Positions 1 through 7,277 of a stretch of 25,731 nucleotides of DNA are shown piece after piece; within the stretch, counting starts at the first letter, position 1; every line of letters starts with the position of its first letter. The DNA comes from a virus. The stretch covers positions 1 through 25,731 of the IMG/VR virus record IMGVR_UViG_3300037247_000049; one strand, 5' to 3'. Made by a program: the position numbers and the translations under genes. The notes below the pieces were generated by a model. It was not told where the DNA came from, did not search any database, and was given only the letters and a program-made list of their open reading frames with translations.

Positions 1-3000
1 AGCTCCTGTAGCATCTCTAGGCCGTCCCGGTAGCCCAAGGACTGTGCAGCGACATCGACGTCTACGCCGCCTTTGCGGCGGTACAGGCCGTGTGCTCCGG
101 TGTGTGGCAGGGTTTTCAGCAGATCGGTGTCACCCAGGAGGACGTCGAGCACCGATTGACGGTCCAGTTTGATCGGACTCCTGCCGGTTGTATCGCCATT
201 CGGCATGCGGTTGCGTTGCAGTATCGACAGTGCGATGTAGACACGCTCAGCCTCAGCCTCAGCACGGACCAAGGCCTCCTCCTTTTTGCTCTCGTCTTTC
301 CACCACTGCAGCTGATCCCGACGCATCGCAGCCATCAGCTTCGAGGACTGTTTGGCGACCTCATCGTTGTGCGCGCGAATGATCGACTGCTTGTAAACCG
401 CGAACTCCTCCTCGGATATGCCCATTTGCTCGGCTGACGTATAGAGCGGCGCGTAATCCATGTTGGCCTCGGCCAGCGCGATCTCCTCGTCAGTCGCCAG
501 CATGCGGTCCATGACCTGACGGATATCGTTGGGTAGTTCGATGTCACGGACGCCTGCAATCTTGCGGTACACATCGAGCATCCATGTGCGGAACGAGTTG
601 AACGCATCCTGCAGCCCAATGCTCGGGGCCTTGCCCTCCATCGCATATTTCTCGAATGACTGGGCCCACTTCTCGTGGTGCTTGGTTTCGATGTCCTCGA
701 GGCTATCGACACCGAGGTATTTCAACACGGTTGCGGTGTCCTTGAGGATCTGTTCACTGGCATCCGGCCGGCTGGCCAGACGTTTCAGGAGCTCGAGGTA
801 TAGATGCCCCGCCTCGTGAATGAACGTCGACAGGTCTGCCGCTTCGAACAGCTTGATGATGACCCTGCCCTCGGCGTCGAACGTGAGCACGCCCTTGCGG
901 CCCTGAAACAAATCAGTGTCAGTGCCGGCGTCAGGATTGACAGCGCCGCGCGGTGCTACAACGCCGCCGTCTCTATCGCCTTGACGAACTCTGGCATCGT
1001 CGAGCTCTGTTCCAGTATCCTGAGCGCCTCGTCCAGCTTCGGGATCAGTTCCGGCTCGCTTTTGATCTCCTCCGCGTTGCCCCTCAGCGTCTCGAGTACG
1101 GCTGACATCGTCTCGAGACTCGGTGCCAAGTTCTGTGAGAGAGTGACCAATAGTTTCGAGAGCCCCTCCTTCGAGGGCTTCGCTGATGTAGCCATAAATT
1201 TCTCCTCCTTCATGCAGTGTGCCCTGCAGGTCGCGCAGGACGCCATCAATAAAATCAGTGTTCTCAAACGCCGTGCCGAATGCGTCCTGTAGCGCAAAGA
1301 TATAACTGATGCCGTGATTGAACTCCGCGAAATGCGCGATCTCGTGGATCATCGTCGTCATCAGGGACGCCGCAATGATCTTGTCACGACCGGGGCCCGG
1401 CGGCATGTTCCGCTGGATGTGTACGGCTTTGACCTCCTGCCCAGGATTGACGAACATCATCTGCGCCGGGACTTTCGTGTGTACGCCGTAGTAACGCTTG
1501 CCCAAAACGCTGACGCCTACGCCTACTTTGTCGAGGCCACCGTAATTGTCGATGCTACCGTTGACCGCTATCAGGTTGCGCAGTCGCAGGAACGCATTTC
1601 CAACACCGTGGAAATACTTGTTGACCGCTTGCTCACCGAACTTTTCGTAGAGCACCTCGGTCAGGTCCCTGCCGGCAAGAGTCTGCCAGACAGTACCGTC
1701 GAGCTCGCTTTCGGTTATGAACGACTGATTGCTGTGAATCAGCGGCACATCGTTGGTCACAAGGTCCTGATCCACCTTGGCTGCCGAGATATCAAAGCGC
1801 ACATTGGCGAACTCATCGGGAGTCATCGCCGGCTGCTCTATGTCGTTGATGTAGAGCACACCCTCACGAACCTGTACCGTGTCGCCGGCATTCCCCTCGA
1901 GCCCTGCGCGCCGATCCGCCTCGTCGATCTTTGGTGTAATGTCGATTGTCTCTGAGAGCTCGAACTTGCCATTGCTTTCAGTGACCGTGCGCAAGACGCC
2001 ATAGCCCTTAGACGACTGCATTGCTTTGTCAGCGTTGTGACGAATCACCATCATCAGCAGGATCGGGTCGAGATCAGACCTCGCATGCTCCCTGAGCCCC
2101 TGCCGATTAAACTCGAACGGGTACTGCCCACTCTCCGGCAGCACTGACGGATGCAGGTCAATGATGAAATTGCGGTCGATCAGGCTCGCCATGGGATCCA
2201 TTGGGTTTTCAGTCAGGCGTATCTCGAACTGCTTGAGGCCCTCAACCGAAATGACTGTGTTGGATTTGTAGCGGAAACGAGTCTCCTTGGCGACATAGAT
2301 ATCGGCCGAGCCCCATTCGAACTGCACCCGCCCCAGGCTGAAAAACTTATCCTGCTCGAACCCCTGACCAGAGTTGTCGGAAAACGCCCGATGGTCGCGC
2401 GTCACGGTGATTTTCGGATGGAGAATCTGATCCTGTGTGACGTCGACAATGTCCTTGTACTCGATGTCTGAGACTGGCTCGACCTTGCCGGTTTTTACAT
2501 CGACGTACTCGTCAGCGATCGTGATTGTAATTTTAGTGCCGCTTGGCTGATCGGTCTGCTCGCGTTTCACTTGGATCTTGTTGGTGTCAGGGTCGCGCAC
2601 GTTGAGCATGATCTGCTCACCCGTGACCTCCAAGGTTGTTTTGATACCGTCGCGGACGGTCTCGAGTTTCAGGCTCTTGTTGCCGAATAGGAACAGCATC
2701 TTAGCCAGCCCGAAGCCGCCTGAGTTGACCTTACCCTCCTTGCGTGTGCCGGCCTGCTTGAGGAACGCATTGACTACGATCTCGGACGTCATGCCGATGC
2801 CGTCATCAGTGATCGTCACCGTGCGCTTGTCAGTCGACACCGTGACGTCGATGTTGCCGTCCTCCTGACCTCGCTCGATCGCCGTGCGCGCGGCGTCGAA
2901 AGCGTTTTGGAATAGCTCCTTGATGCTGACCGCACCCATCTTGCCCATGTCGCCGTACATCGACGGACCGAACATCTCGAACATACGGGCCTGATCGACG

Positions 3001-3668
3001 CCTACCGAGGCCTCGATCGTCTCGAGCGTTTCCTTGTTGTCCTGGAAGAACTGGCGATTGCCGGCATCAGAGACCATCTCGTTGATCTGCAGATTGAGCT
3101 CACGCCAGCGTGGCACCATGGCATTGAGAGCCTTGCGGTTTTCGATCTTTCTGCCCTTGTGGTCCCACCAGCTTTGGAGCACTTCCTTTGGGCTCTTGCC
3201 CTGAAAACCATTCCAGCCCTCAGCGAGACGCTGGCGCGTATTCTCATCGAACATGACCTGACCGATCCGCATTAGGATCTCGTCTTGCTGCATGTTCTCG
3301 AGTGGATCGTAGAGCTCCTTGCCCTGTGCCAGTAGCAGATCGAATAGCTCGGACTCCCAACTCATAATCTTGTAGAGATTATTTAGGTCGCCCATCTCAG
3401 TTTCGATCGCAGTGCGATCGCTGATCAGCTTCCTCAGTCGAGCGTCCACGAAATCACGTATGTCAGCGACAGCATCCTTGGGCACGCTGATTGCGGCACC
3501 GGCCTCTCGGGCTCGGTCAGCAATGCTGATGATGTCGATGCTGCTCTCGATCAGTAGCCTGCGCACGGCCTGCTCGTCGTTCAAACCCTCAGCGAGATAC
3601 GTTGTCAGACGCGCCTCGTCTGCCTGCGAGACAACCCCTAGTTTCTTGATGCAGTCCTTTAGCGCCAC
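1..3668 (-). CDS. Giant polyvalent phage protein: GHKL (Hsp90-like) ATPase plus two zincin motifs, C-terminus outside window
   Basis: The frame is open from a GTG at 3668 to the window edge (1222 codons, no stop); the 3' end is missing. The GTG overlaps the upstream TAG (TAGTG) and has AAGGA nine bases before it. Residues 1-240 are helical and unrecognised. Residues about 245-420 carry the GHKL ATPase motifs: N box ELFQNAFDA (E251, N255), DDGIGM (288-293) and the glycine-rich lid GGFGLAK (317-323). A metalloprotease motif HEIAHFAEFNH follows at 775-785 (HExxH plus a third His), then a polar Gly/Arg/Asp-rich linker (about 845-910), then a second motif HEAGH at 951-955 with a possible third ligand E1006 in SFEKY. 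The region after HEAGH resembles the metallopeptidase part of the large polyvalent proteins that phages and conjugative elements deliver into cells. Inferred role: an injected or virion-associated ATP-dependent protein-remodelling or protein-cutting factor. The motifs are seen; the function is inferred. Confidence 0.85.
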   Translation of the reverse strand, partial: MALKDCIKKLGVVSQADEARLTTYLAEGLNDEQAVRRLLIESSIDIISIADRAREAGAAISVPKDAVADIRDFVDARLRKLISDRTAIETEMGDLNNLYKIMSWESELFDLLLAQGKELYDPLENMQQDEILMRIGQVMFDENTRQRLAEGWNGFQGKSPKEVLQSWWDHKGRKIENRKALNAMVPRWRELNLQINEMVSDAGNRQFFQDNKETLETIEASVGVDQARMFEMFGPSMYGDMGKMGAVSIKELFQNAFDAARTAIERGQEDGNIDVTVSTDKRTVTITDDGIGMTSEIVVNAFLKQAGTRKEGKVNSGGFGLAKMLFLFGNKSLKLETVRDGIKTTLEVTGEQIMLNVRDPDTNKIQVKREQTDQPSGTKITITIADEYVDVKTGKVEPVSDIEYKDIVDVTQDQILHPKITVTRDHRAFSDNSGQGFEQDKFFSLGRVQFEWGSADIYVAKETRFRYKSNTVISVEGLKQFEIRLTENPMDPMASLIDRNFIIDLHPSVLPESGQYPFEFNRQGLREHARSDLDPILLMMVIRHNADKAMQSSKGYGVLRTVTESNGKFELSETIDITPKIDEADRRAGLEGNAGDTVQVREGVLYINDIEQPAMTPDEFANVRFDISAAKVDQDLVTNDVPLIHSNQSFITESELDGTVWQTLAGRDLTEVLYEKFGEQAVNKYFHGVGNAFLRLRNLIAVNGSIDNYGGLDKVGVGVSVLGKRYYGVHTKVPAQMMFVNPGQEVKAVHIQRNMPPGPGRDKIIAASLMTTMIHEIAHFAEFNHGISYIFALQDAFGTAFENTDFIDGVLRDLQGTLHEGGEIYGYISEALEGGALETIGHSLTELGTESRDDVSRTRDAEGQRGGDQKRAGTDPEAGRGAQDTGTELDDARVRQGDRDGGVVAPRGAVNPDAGTDTDLFQGRKGVLTFDAEGRVIIKLFEAADLSTFIHEAGHLYLELLKRLASRPDASEQILKDTATVLKYLGVDSLEDIETKHHEKWAQSFEKYAMEGKAPSIGLQDAFNSFRTWMLDVYRKIAGVRDIELPNDIRQVMDRMLATDEEIALAEANMDYAPLYTSAEQMGISEEEFAVYKQSIIRAHNDEVAKQSSKLMAAMRRDQLQWWKDESKKEEALVRAEAEAERVYIALSILQRNRMPNGDTTGRSPIKLDRQSVLDVLLGDTDLLKTLPHTGAHGLYRRKGGVDVDVAAQSLGYRDGLEMLQE
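956..1195 (-). CDS. Candidate overprinted gene nested in the linker of the giant protein (79 aa)
   Basis: A complete 79-residue frame, starting MATSAKPSKE and ending FVKAIETAAL, lies in the +1 frame inside the giant protein gene. Its ATG has a near-perfect ribosome site, GGAGGAG, six bases upstream. The product looks like a real soluble helical protein, rich in Leu, Glu and Lys, with no signal peptide or membrane segment. The host frame over the same bases gives a low-complexity Gly/Arg/Asp/Thr-rich linker, and its third codon positions are unusually A/T-rich there (my hand count is about 35 G/C in 90 codons), unlike the rest of that gene. This suggests that selection acts on the nested frame. 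An alternative is a pair of compensating frameshifts that would place this helix in the giant protein, but the strong ribosome site argues for separate translation. I recognise no family. Confidence 0.5.
   Translation of the reverse strand: MATSAKPSKEGLSKLLVTLSQNLAPSLETMSAVLETLRGNAEEIKSEPELIPKLDEALRILEQSSTMPEFVKAIETAAL
1202..1208 (-). promoter_or_regulatory. Strong internal ribosome binding site for the nested frame
   Basis: GGAGGAG on the minus strand lies in the coding sequence of the giant protein, with the spacer AAATTT before the ATG at 1195. It is one of the best Shine-Dalgarno matches in the window and is positioned to serve only the nested +1 frame. Confidence 0.5.
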
Positions 3669-3892
3669 TACTCTCGGTCCTTCATTGTCAAAAATGCCCT
3701 GATGACCAACATCAGGAGCTCGTCCTCGGCTTCGATCCAGCGTGCCATCTCATCATAGCGTCTGGTTCCCGGCGGGAATGTAGGATCCGGCGTGAACGGC
3801 GGAACGATCGGCGGGATGATAATGCCACGACCGTAATGACTCGACAGGTAATGACTCGGACCGTAGTGCGAGCTCAGGTAATGCGAGCTCAC
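3668..3892 (-). CDS. Small structural protein with four SHY pentapeptide repeats
   Basis: This 74-residue protein starts at a GTG that overlaps the stop of the preceding tail gene (GTGA), and its own TAG overlaps the GTG of the giant protein, so it is probably translationally coupled on both sides. Residues 3-22 are four pentapeptides, SHYLS-SHYGP-SHYLS-SHYGR. A proline-rich stretch follows (about 24-43), then a helix ending in MKDRE. Short proteins with repeated aromatic units of this general kind are common beside phage tail genes, but I cannot give it a tested function. A His/Tyr array could bind metal or form a short fibrous element, which is speculation. No membrane segment or signal peptide is evident. 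Confidence 0.75.
   Translation of the reverse strand: MSSHYLSSHYGPSHYLSSHYGRGIIIPPIVPPFTPDPTFPPGTRRYDEMARWIEAEDELLMLVIRAFLTMKDRE
3827..3886 (-). repeat. Four tandem 15-bp units (two 30-bp copies) coding SHYxx repeats
   Basis: The units read Ser-His-Tyr-Leu-Ser, Ser-His-Tyr-Gly-Pro, Ser-His-Tyr-Leu-Ser and Ser-His-Tyr-Gly-Arg. Alternation of the Leu-Ser and Gly-x forms shows duplication of a 30-bp double unit. The DNA copies share the CATTACCTG and TACGG cores but differ at synonymous serine codons (TCG or AGT), so the duplication is not recent. Confidence 0.75.
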
Positions 3893-5160
3893 GATGGGTC
3901 AACCGCGGATATGCTGCGACCGCCGTTCGCTGCGTCGTCGCCAGTAATGCGATTGATGAGTCCGTCAGCTGACTTAATGACATAGCTGCCGTCGATCAGC
4001 TGCACGATGATGCCAGCCGCAGCCGCGCGCATCAGCTTTGTCTGGTCTCCGAAGGTCTCGCCGTTCTCCATGACCCTTGCGAATATCAGCTCGCTGAATT
4101 TGGCGTTGGTATTCACCACTGATCCGGTCGAGTTGTCCGTGAGTTGAAAGCCACCAGTGAGCACGATATTGCCGCCCGTACAGGAGGCATTGATCGTCAC
4201 AGCGCCTTGCGCCATGTGGATGTGAACCACATCGCCGGCCTCGATGTTGTCGAGAATGACACCGCCGCTGACGTCAGCCAGACCAACCACACTGGGCGCA
4301 TCTGAGACGCCGAGATCCAGCGTCCACGGCAACCCGGGTATCAGCACGGCCACTGAGGTCATAATACTGAATGAGCCAGCGCGTACCAGATAGACGCCAG
4401 CCATGGCCACACGCTGCGCGAGCAGTTCACCGCTAACGCTCTGCACACCAGCGTCCTGCACAAGCAACTGGCCGAGATGGATGCCGGTTATCGTGACGCC
4501 GCTGACTGAGGTTTTGTCGACGTCCTGACCGTTGAGGTCGACAACTGGGAACCCCAGACCGCGGATCGTGAAATTCTTGAGGTTGCGATCGAACGTGGCG
4601 TCGGTCAGCGTCACCATGGTTGTCAGGTTTGCTGGCCCCTCGGCGTAATCCACCGCGTCAGACCACACGTTGAACGGTGCCTGCTGGTATCCGAAATTAC
4701 CGTTGGTCGGGAATGTCTCGTCGACCCAGATCTCGCGGAGCGTCTGTCCGTGGATATCGTCGACCTTCTGGCCGATGTCGTCGGTGAGTCCAGAGATGCC
4801 AGTGACCAATGGCTGCAGGCCAAGATGCAGGACCGTGCGCCCGGGCGTTTCGTTAATGATTGGCAGCGTTAGATCGCTCGGGATCAGGTTGCCATCCCAA
4901 AAGACGTTCTGGCTTTCGTCGGTCGAGATGATCCGCCAGCCGATGTCATTGAGTAGAAAGTAATACTGGCCAGCCAAGGTGACGGTCGTGATGACCTCAC
5001 CGCCTGACGTGGCGAACGGGAACGGGTACTTGCGATTGTTGGCGTTGAGATGCCATTGCTTCGCATCGTCGTAGACCTGCTCGGCCGTCTGATTGAGCAC
5101 ACTGGCAGTCGGCGCGTCCAGCGTGATGATTAGGTTGTCACCGTCGAATTGGGCAGCCAT
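3889..5160 (-). CDS. Virion appendage / tail fibre-like protein (423 aa)
   Basis: The ATG at 5160 overlaps the preceding TGA (TGATG). The N-terminal 100 residues match a theme I know from phage tail proteins: a helix of the type AEQVYDDAKQWHLNANNRKY, then a beta-rich stretch with YYFLLNDIGWRI and a WDGNL turn. Residues about 180-345 alternate short hydrophobic strands, which fits a beta-helix or stacked beta domain (for example SGVTITGIHLGQLLVQDAGV). The C-terminus has ADGLINRITGDDAANGG. Its place among fibre genes, and its lack of enzyme motifs, signal peptide and membrane segments, support a structural or receptor-binding role on the particle. Exact position in the virion is not known. Confidence 0.7.
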   Translation of the reverse strand: MAAQFDGDNLIITLDAPTASVLNQTAEQVYDDAKQWHLNANNRKYPFPFATSGGEVITTVTLAGQYYFLLNDIGWRIISTDESQNVFWDGNLIPSDLTLPIINETPGRTVLHLGLQPLVTGISGLTDDIGQKVDDIHGQTLREIWVDETFPTNGNFGYQQAPFNVWSDAVDYAEGPANLTTMVTLTDATFDRNLKNFTIRGLGFPVVDLNGQDVDKTSVSGVTITGIHLGQLLVQDAGVQSVSGELLAQRVAMAGVYLVRAGSFSIMTSVAVLIPGLPWTLDLGVSDAPSVVGLADVSGGVILDNIEAGDVVHIHMAQGAVTINASCTGGNIVLTGGFQLTDNSTGSVVNTNAKFSELIFARVMENGETFGDQTKLMRAAAAGIIVQLIDGSYVIKSADGLINRITGDDAANGGRSISAVDPS

Positions 5161-6794
5161 CAGTCCACCCTGTCGAAATTGCGGTCAACTTGCTGATTGA
5201 CCTGCACGTTCTGCGAGGCAGCAAAGCTGACGTTGATGACGAAGATCTCGAGAAACCCAGGGTTGACAATCTTGTAGTCGAGCGCCTGCGACGCACCTGC
5301 ACTGGCCACGAAGCTGGCCCCTGAATTCTCGACGCCGTCGATCTCGATATTGGTGCCAGTCTCAAACAGCCTCACCTCGCTGTTGGCCTGTAGCGGCGTG
5401 AACGTCAGTGAGATCGCCGCCACATCGTCAGAGGTTGCGCTGGCGCCGTTGCGGAATGACGGCTGAGTGCCACCGCCTGAGCGGTTGAACGTGCGAGCCG
5501 CCGCCGCATTGTTGAAAATCATGGCATCGTTCGAGCCTGAGCTCGGCGTGTTGTTGTCGCCCGGCGTGCCACCGTAGTTGGCGTCGAAGATGTTGCCGAT
5601 ATTGGCCTGTGAGCTCGGGCCACCGCTGAGTATCTCGATACCATGGCCATCGCTGAATATGAATGACGAGTTAGCGATGTCTCCGATGTCATCGGTGTCG
5701 CAAAAGGCCACGCCATCAGCAGTGTTGGCGCCAACCACGGTGATGCGAACCGCTTTGGCGTTCGAGAAATGTGCCTTGTCGCAGTCGAGGAAAACCACCG
5801 TGGCCAGATCGCAGGGAGCCTGAGCAAGGTCGAATATCTCTCCGCCGCTGAATTGACAGCCATAGAAGCCGGCCGAGTCGATGTCGGCATCGGCGTCGAA
5901 GTCCATGAACCAGCGCGGGCCGCCAGTCGTGATGACGAAGCCCTGGGCGCCGGTCGCATCATTGCCGCTGCCGCTCTTGACGCCGAAAGTGACGTCCATC
6001 TGGCCGGCGCCTGCGACACCGTCAAAGCCATAGAAGCCATCGACGACATCAGCGATCTCGAAGCCGAGGATGATATTGGTGTCCTCAAACTCGTCGACGG
6101 TGCCATCGTCAGCGCCAAATCGGATGTGAGCGTTACAGGTCAGGGTGCCGTTATCGAGCTCGTCCAGCATCCCCCAAGGAGAGTCGGTGCCCGTGTTGAG
6201 AACAACATCGAGGACGTCAGCCATGTTCCACGCAACCGATGAATTCTGCCCCTCGATACGGAGGCCGGGAGTGCCGACCGCTACGTGCCAAGAGGCATCC
6301 ACAAAGAAATTCGGATCAGAGCCCGGCGCCGAGGCCGTTGTCGTGACAGCGATGCCGACAAACTGCACGGCGCTGACCAGTGGTGGGGTGCCGCCGGTGT
6401 TGTCCGAGGCCGCCTTTGCCACGCTGGCATCGACCACAAACATCTTGAAGCCGCCGCCGTAGGTATCAGATCCGGCGACGTTGATCTCAAAAAAGTCTGT
6501 CTGAGTGGTGCCGCTGAATCGCATCGTGAGGCCCTGATTGGCCTTGAGGTCAAGCAGCGCAGCGGCCGACATATTGACCCAGAAGTAGAAAACGGTATCA
6601 GTGAAATCCTGCGCGGATCCAAAGTCCCACTGAATAGCGTTCGTCGATTTGCTCGAGCGACCCTCAATGGAGCCGGTGCCTACAATGAAATTGGTCGTGC
6701 TGGCGGTCGCGCCCATGGTGCCGCCGCTGTCATCGACCCACGATCCCTGCGCATTGGCGTTGCTGATTAACGTGCGGCCATCAATTACCGACAC
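5160..6794 (-). CDS. Virion structural protein, beta-rich, probable receptor-binding appendage (544 aa)
   Basis: The start is a GTG at 6794 with AGGA eight bases upstream. The protein is rich in Gly, Ala, Ser, Asp and short beta strands. Residues about 20-200 look like a lectin-type or laminin-type beta-sandwich (IQWDFGSAQDFTDTVFYFWV). The middle has the ladder-like strands of a beta-helix (SSFIFSDGHGIEILSGG). The last 90 residues form a domain I recognise from other phages, with an opening like ISLTFTPLQANSEVRLFETG, then IEIDGVENSG and a final FDRVD. No catalytic motif was found. Its stop overlaps the next start, and both neighbours in the cluster are fibre-like except for the SPOUT-like gene just upstream. 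Confidence 0.7.
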   Translation of the reverse strand: MSVIDGRTLISNANAQGSWVDDSGGTMGATASTTNFIVGTGSIEGRSSKSTNAIQWDFGSAQDFTDTVFYFWVNMSAAALLDLKANQGLTMRFSGTTQTDFFEINVAGSDTYGGGFKMFVVDASVAKAASDNTGGTPPLVSAVQFVGIAVTTTASAPGSDPNFFVDASWHVAVGTPGLRIEGQNSSVAWNMADVLDVVLNTGTDSPWGMLDELDNGTLTCNAHIRFGADDGTVDEFEDTNIILGFEIADVVDGFYGFDGVAGAGQMDVTFGVKSGSGNDATGAQGFVITTGGPRWFMDFDADADIDSAGFYGCQFSGGEIFDLAQAPCDLATVVFLDCDKAHFSNAKAVRITVVGANTADGVAFCDTDDIGDIANSSFIFSDGHGIEILSGGPSSQANIGNIFDANYGGTPGDNNTPSSGSNDAMIFNNAAAARTFNRSGGGTQPSFRNGASATSDDVAAISLTFTPLQANSEVRLFETGTNIEIDGVENSGASFVASAGASQALDYKIVNPGFLEIFVINVSFAASQNVQVNQQVDRNFDRVD

Positions 6795-6809
6795 GACGCC
6801 ATTCCTGTG

Positions 6810-7277
6810 TTAGCTGTTCTCTGTGAGACCACGGAGCCACCTATCCTGCATCACCACGGTAGCTGCCATAATTGCCCACATTCCCCATCTTGCATTTGCC
6901 GCCATGGGTAACTGGACCCAGTCGGCGCCCGGAACCACAAGGCCCTCGAGTCCACCGCCATCAGGTCCAAGGCAATAGATAACATCGTCATCAGTGGGGT
7001 GCGTGTATTCTGACAGCATCGTCGGCTCGACCGGGCCTTGCCGTTCAATCATCACGTATTTGTCGTCAGGGTGAGCCGCCCTGAGCTCGTCCCATGTTGC
7101 ATAGGTGATGGCGGGATGTTCCTGATCCTGGTTCGGATAGAAGCATTCCCGCCCGGTGCGGTTGATGACAAGCATGCGGTCCACGCCGAAGCAGCGGCAG
7201 ACAGATAGCCACTCCTCCGTCCTGATTTCCTTACCGCAAGGGTGTCGACCCTCTACAAAAAACGCGAGTGAGATCAT
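6810..7277 (-). CDS. SPOUT/SpoU-like RNA methyltransferase-like protein (155 aa)
   Basis: The start overlaps the fibre stop (TAATG). The sequence follows the order of the three SpoU/TrmH motifs of knotted SAM-dependent RNA 2'-O-methyltransferases. A motif-1-like part (residues 8-39) has WLSVCRCFGVDRMLVIN, where family members have N..R.A..FGVD.V. A motif-2-like part (102-125) has CLGPDGGGLEGL followed by VQLPM, compared with the usual G-E-x-G-L and IPM. A motif-3-like helix (127-147) has ANARWGMWAIMAATVVMQDR, compared with the usual SLNVSVAAGI. The Asn-x-Gly and motif-2 Glu positions are altered and the Ser-Leu-Asn triplet is missing, so activity is uncertain. The length matches a bare catalytic domain of the small single-domain members. 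Known family role: methylation of tRNA or rRNA. Its setting between fibre genes is unusual. Homology is by eye only. Confidence 0.5.
   Translation of the reverse strand: MISLAFFVEGRHPCGKEIRTEEWLSVCRCFGVDRMLVINRTGRECFYPNQDQEHPAITYATWDELRAAHPDDKYVMIERQGPVEPTMLSEYTHPTDDDVIYCLGPDGGGLEGLVVPGADWVQLPMAANARWGMWAIMAATVVMQDRWLRGLTENS

Noticed and set aside
1314-1955. Long plus-strand frame (213 codons) opposite the zincin/linker part of the giant gene
   Set aside because: It lies antisense to a frame with clear GHKL and zincin motifs, has no fitting ribosome site or neighbours on that strand, and its composition mirrors the complementary codon bias.
5519-6118. Minus-strand frame of 199 codons inside the 544-aa structural gene
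   Set aside because: Ser/Ala/Arg/Met-rich low-information product without ribosome site; a shadow of the Gly/Asp-rich main frame.
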